64,000 nt of DNA from Candidatus Gastranaerophilales bacterium (GTDB taxonomy: Bacteria > Cyanobacteriota > Vampirovibrionia > Gastranaerophilales > Gastranaerophilaceae): assembly GCA_910586855.1 (NCBI GenBank), contig CAJUJH010000002.1, forward strand, positions 62,001 to 126,000. The letters are read 5' to 3'. This document shows, one piece after another, positions 62,207-64,000 of the stretch. The notes beneath the pieces were generated by a model. It was given only the letters and a program-made list of their open reading frames with translations. It did not search any database and was not told the origin of the DNA. How positions within the stretch are numbered: position 1 is the stretch's first letter; every line of letters begins with the position of its first letter. A program made the translations under genes and the position numbers.

Positions 62207-62692
62207 ATGTTAAACGGGGCAAAATATCTTAATATCGTTATGTTCGAGCCTGAAATTCCGCAAAATACCGGAAATGTTGCAAGATTGTGTGCTTGCACAT
62301 CTTCAAAACTATATCTTGTCGGGCGTCTTGGCTTTTCTATGAGTGATAAATATCTAAAACGCTCTGGGCTTGATTATTGGGATAAACTTGAAGTTGAGCA
62401 TATTATTGATTTTGAAGAATTTGAAAATATGTTTGATATAGAGAAAAATCCTGATAAAATCCATCTTTTTACAACAAAAACCGATAAACTTTATACAGAT
62501 GTGCAATATAATGAAGGAGATTTTTTAATCTTCGGGCCGGAAACGCGGGGGTTGCCTTCTGATATTTTAAATAAGTATAATAATTCTTGTGTCACTATTC
62601 CTATGAATAAAGATACAAGAAGTTTGAATTTATCGAACAGTGTTGCAATCGGCGCATATGAAGCCATAAGGCAATTTGGCGGAATAAGATAA
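62207..62692 (+). CDS. trmL: tRNA (cytidine/uridine-34-2'-O)-methyltransferase TrmL
   Basis: This 161-residue SPOUT enzyme methylates the wobble ribose of some tRNAs. Family motifs are the opening NIVMFEPEIPQNTGNVARLCACT, FGPETRGLPSDIL near 104 and IPMNKDTRSLNLSNSVAIGAYEA near 126, which binds S-adenosylmethionine. A fitting length for the family. It follows the phosphatidyltransferase by 20 bp. Confidence 0.95.
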   Translation: MLNGAKYLNIVMFEPEIPQNTGNVARLCACTSSKLYLVGRLGFSMSDKYLKRSGLDYWDKLEVEHIIDFEEFENMFDIEKNPDKIHLFTTKTDKLYTDVQYNEGDFLIFGPETRGLPSDILNKYNNSCVTIPMNKDTRSLNLSNSVAIGAYEAIRQFGGIR

Positions 62693-62766
62693 ATACTGAA
62701 GTTTGTAAATACTATATAATGAAGCACGGTAATAAGTTTAAATTGCCATAAAATAAGGGTATTAAT

Positions 62767-63687
62767 ATGTTTTTTAAGAAAAAAGAAATTAAAGAAATAG
62801 AGAGAAATATAATTGAAATTGAAAAGTCTTATGCAAGAAATCTGCTTCCTATAAGATATCCTAATTCAAACAAAGGTACATACGGTACTGTTTTAAATAT
62901 CGCAGGGTGTCTCTCTTATCCTGGGGCTGCATTTTTAAGTTCAATATCTGCTCTGAAAGTCGGTGCAGGGTTATGCTGTCTTGCGACCGAGAGCAATGCA
63001 CTTTCAATTATTGCCTCAAATACGCCCGATATTATTTTTACAAACCTTGGAAGTTCTGATAAATGCACAATTCCAAGAGATGCTGTTAAAAATTTAAAAG
63101 ATATATCAAAATATAGGGCAGTTTCAATCGGCTGCGGGCTTTCAACCGAAAAATCTACAAGAGATTTTGTTTTAAAATTTTTAAATAAGAATTTAAAATC
63201 CGATAAACCGTTTGTAATTGATGCCGATGCTATAAATATATTGGCAAGTACGGATAATATGCCGATTCCAAGCAATGCTGTTATAACTCCTCATCCTCTT
63301 GAATTATCGAGAATTATGGATATGGATGTTGAAGAGATACAGGAGGATAGAGTAAAATCTGCAGCTATGGCGGCTGATTACCTTGGCTGTATGGTTGTTT
63401 TAAAGGGTAAAGATACGGTAATTGCTGCACCTGATGAGAAGGAAGTGTATATTAATAAAACGGGAAATTCAGCGCTTTCAAAAGGCGGTGCGGGGGATGT
63501 ATTGACTGGCATGATTTCCGGGTTTTTAGCACAAGGGTTAAAAATGCAGGAGGCTGTGCATTTGGCTGTTTATCTTCACGGGTGCGCAGGGGAGATTGGT
63601 TCAAACACACTGACTGAATACAGTGTTTTATCTTCAAATCTCATAAACTACATCCCAATTGCAATTAAAGACTTGCAGGGGTATTAA
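62767..63687 (+). CDS. nnrD: ADP-dependent NAD(P)H-hydrate dehydratase
   Basis: This 306-residue ribokinase-fold enzyme repairs hydrated NAD(P)H using ADP. It shows GTYGTVLNIAGCLSYPGAAFLSS near 40, KVGAGLC, DADAINILAS near 157 and GNSALSKGGAGDVLTGMISGFLAQG near 230, the YjeF_C signature. The N-terminal epimerase domain (NnrE/YjeF_N), often fused, is absent here; only about 35 residues precede the dehydratase. Confidence 0.93.
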   Translation: MFFKKKEIKEIERNIIEIEKSYARNLLPIRYPNSNKGTYGTVLNIAGCLSYPGAAFLSSISALKVGAGLCCLATESNALSIIASNTPDIIFTNLGSSDKCTIPRDAVKNLKDISKYRAVSIGCGLSTEKSTRDFVLKFLNKNLKSDKPFVIDADAINILASTDNMPIPSNAVITPHPLELSRIMDMDVEEIQEDRVKSAAMAADYLGCMVVLKGKDTVIAAPDEKEVYINKTGNSALSKGGAGDVLTGMISGFLAQGLKMQEAVHLAVYLHGCAGEIGSNTLTEYSVLSSNLINYIPIAIKDLQGY

Positions 63688-63834
63688 AAATAATTTTGAT
63701 GAGGTAAGGCAGTCGTTAAATATTTTAATGCCGACTTAAAATATTCTGCTCTATAAAATATCTCTTTTAAATAAACATTAAACTTCAAAAAAACATTTTG
63801 TTTAAATTATGTTTGAAATATAATAAAGTTGATT
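63688..63834. other. gap before birA
   Basis: A weak hairpin (63719-63727 with 63737-63745) may end the nnrD transcript. TATAAT at 63819-63824 is a possible -10 for birA. Confidence 0.35.
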
Positions 63835-64000
63835 ATGGATATAATTAACTTTAAAGAGATAGAATCAACGAGCGTATGGGCGAGGAAAAATCTTAGTGAC
63901 CTCAATGATTTTCAGGTCGTAAGTGCTGATGTTCAATCAATGGGGCATGGACAGTTTGAACGCAGCTGGTATTCATCCGATAAAAACGGCGGGAATATTT
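63835..64000 (+). CDS. birA: biotin--[acetyl-CoA-carboxylase] ligase, 3' end outside the window
   Basis: The ATG at 63835 opens a frame that runs to the window end (55 codons). It reads INFKEIESTSVWARKNL, then FQVVSADVQSMGHGQFERSW, then SSDKNGGNI. This is the start of the BirA/LplA-type catalytic domain: the IESTS opening and the Q-x-x-GxGx-x-R-x-W biotin loop. It lacks an N-terminal HTH, so it would be the non-regulatory type. The family's GRGR reads GHGQ here, i.e. two loop arginines are replaced. Confidence 0.8.
   Translation, partial: MDIINFKEIESTSVWARKNLSDLNDFQVVSADVQSMGHGQFERSWYSSDKNGGNI

Overview
Organism. The window is AT-rich and reads with the standard code, mostly ATG starts and some TTG starts. 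It comes from a bacterium with a Gram-negative type envelope: LptC, LptA/OstA, LpxI, LpxB, an MsbA-like exporter and an MlaE permease are all present, with peptidoglycan of the meso-diaminopimelate type (murF, mraY, murD, ftsW, murG, dapF, ddh). This mix, together with type III pantothenate kinase, PurSQL and the base composition, would suit a gut member of the non-photosynthetic Cyanobacteria (Vampirovibrionia/Gastranaerophilales). That placement is inference from gene content only.

Layout, left chromosomal part (1-36.6 kb). A 5'-truncated UDP-glucose dehydrogenase is followed by a perfect 29-bp inverted repeat element, an MsbA-like ABC exporter and a NUDIX hydrolase. A purine operon (purS, purQ, purL, purM and a purN-purD fusion) covers steps 2 to 5 of IMP synthesis. 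Next come the rpsF-ssb-rpsR operon, dapF, a DUF4127 gene, a murF-mraY-murD-ftsW-murG-folC run, glutamate dehydrogenase, meso-DAP dehydrogenase, a CstA-type carrier, dut, coaX and a PLP-dependent Orn/Lys/Arg decarboxylase. After these are a PHP phosphoesterase, a c-di-GMP type HD-GYP response regulator, several small unknown genes, an MlaE permease and a membrane glycosyltransferase.

Accessory part (36.6-57.7 kb). An FRG-domain gene, tRNA-Val, a decayed tRNA-like sequence, a broken tyrosine integrase and a HEPN-like gene form an old island. Then come at least two islands stacked in tRNA-fMet. The 7-bp core TTATGAG (the anticodon loop) occurs at 39454, 47942, 48375 and 57694. Island A (about 39461-47941) carries a two-gene system with three related winged-helix-like domains and a DUF4145-like domain, a serine recombinase plus tyrosine integrase, an HUH-type Rep, an excisionase-like HTH, a GmrSD-type DUF262/DUF1524 enzyme and an XRE regulator. 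Island B (about 48382-57693) carries a membrane coiled-coil/ImmA-IrrE/Beta-family/sce7726 cluster, a KAP NTPase, an XRE regulator, a PD-(D/E)XK-like protein, and again a serine recombinase plus tyrosine integrase. The only intact tRNA-fMet in the window lies between the two islands, with element-borne flanks. A 159-bp sequence is present in both regions in opposite orientation.

Right chromosomal part (57.8-64 kb). An envelope lipid cluster (lptC, lptA, lpxI, lpxB, a CDP-alcohol phosphatidyltransferase) is followed by trmL, nnrD and the start of birA, which runs off the window.
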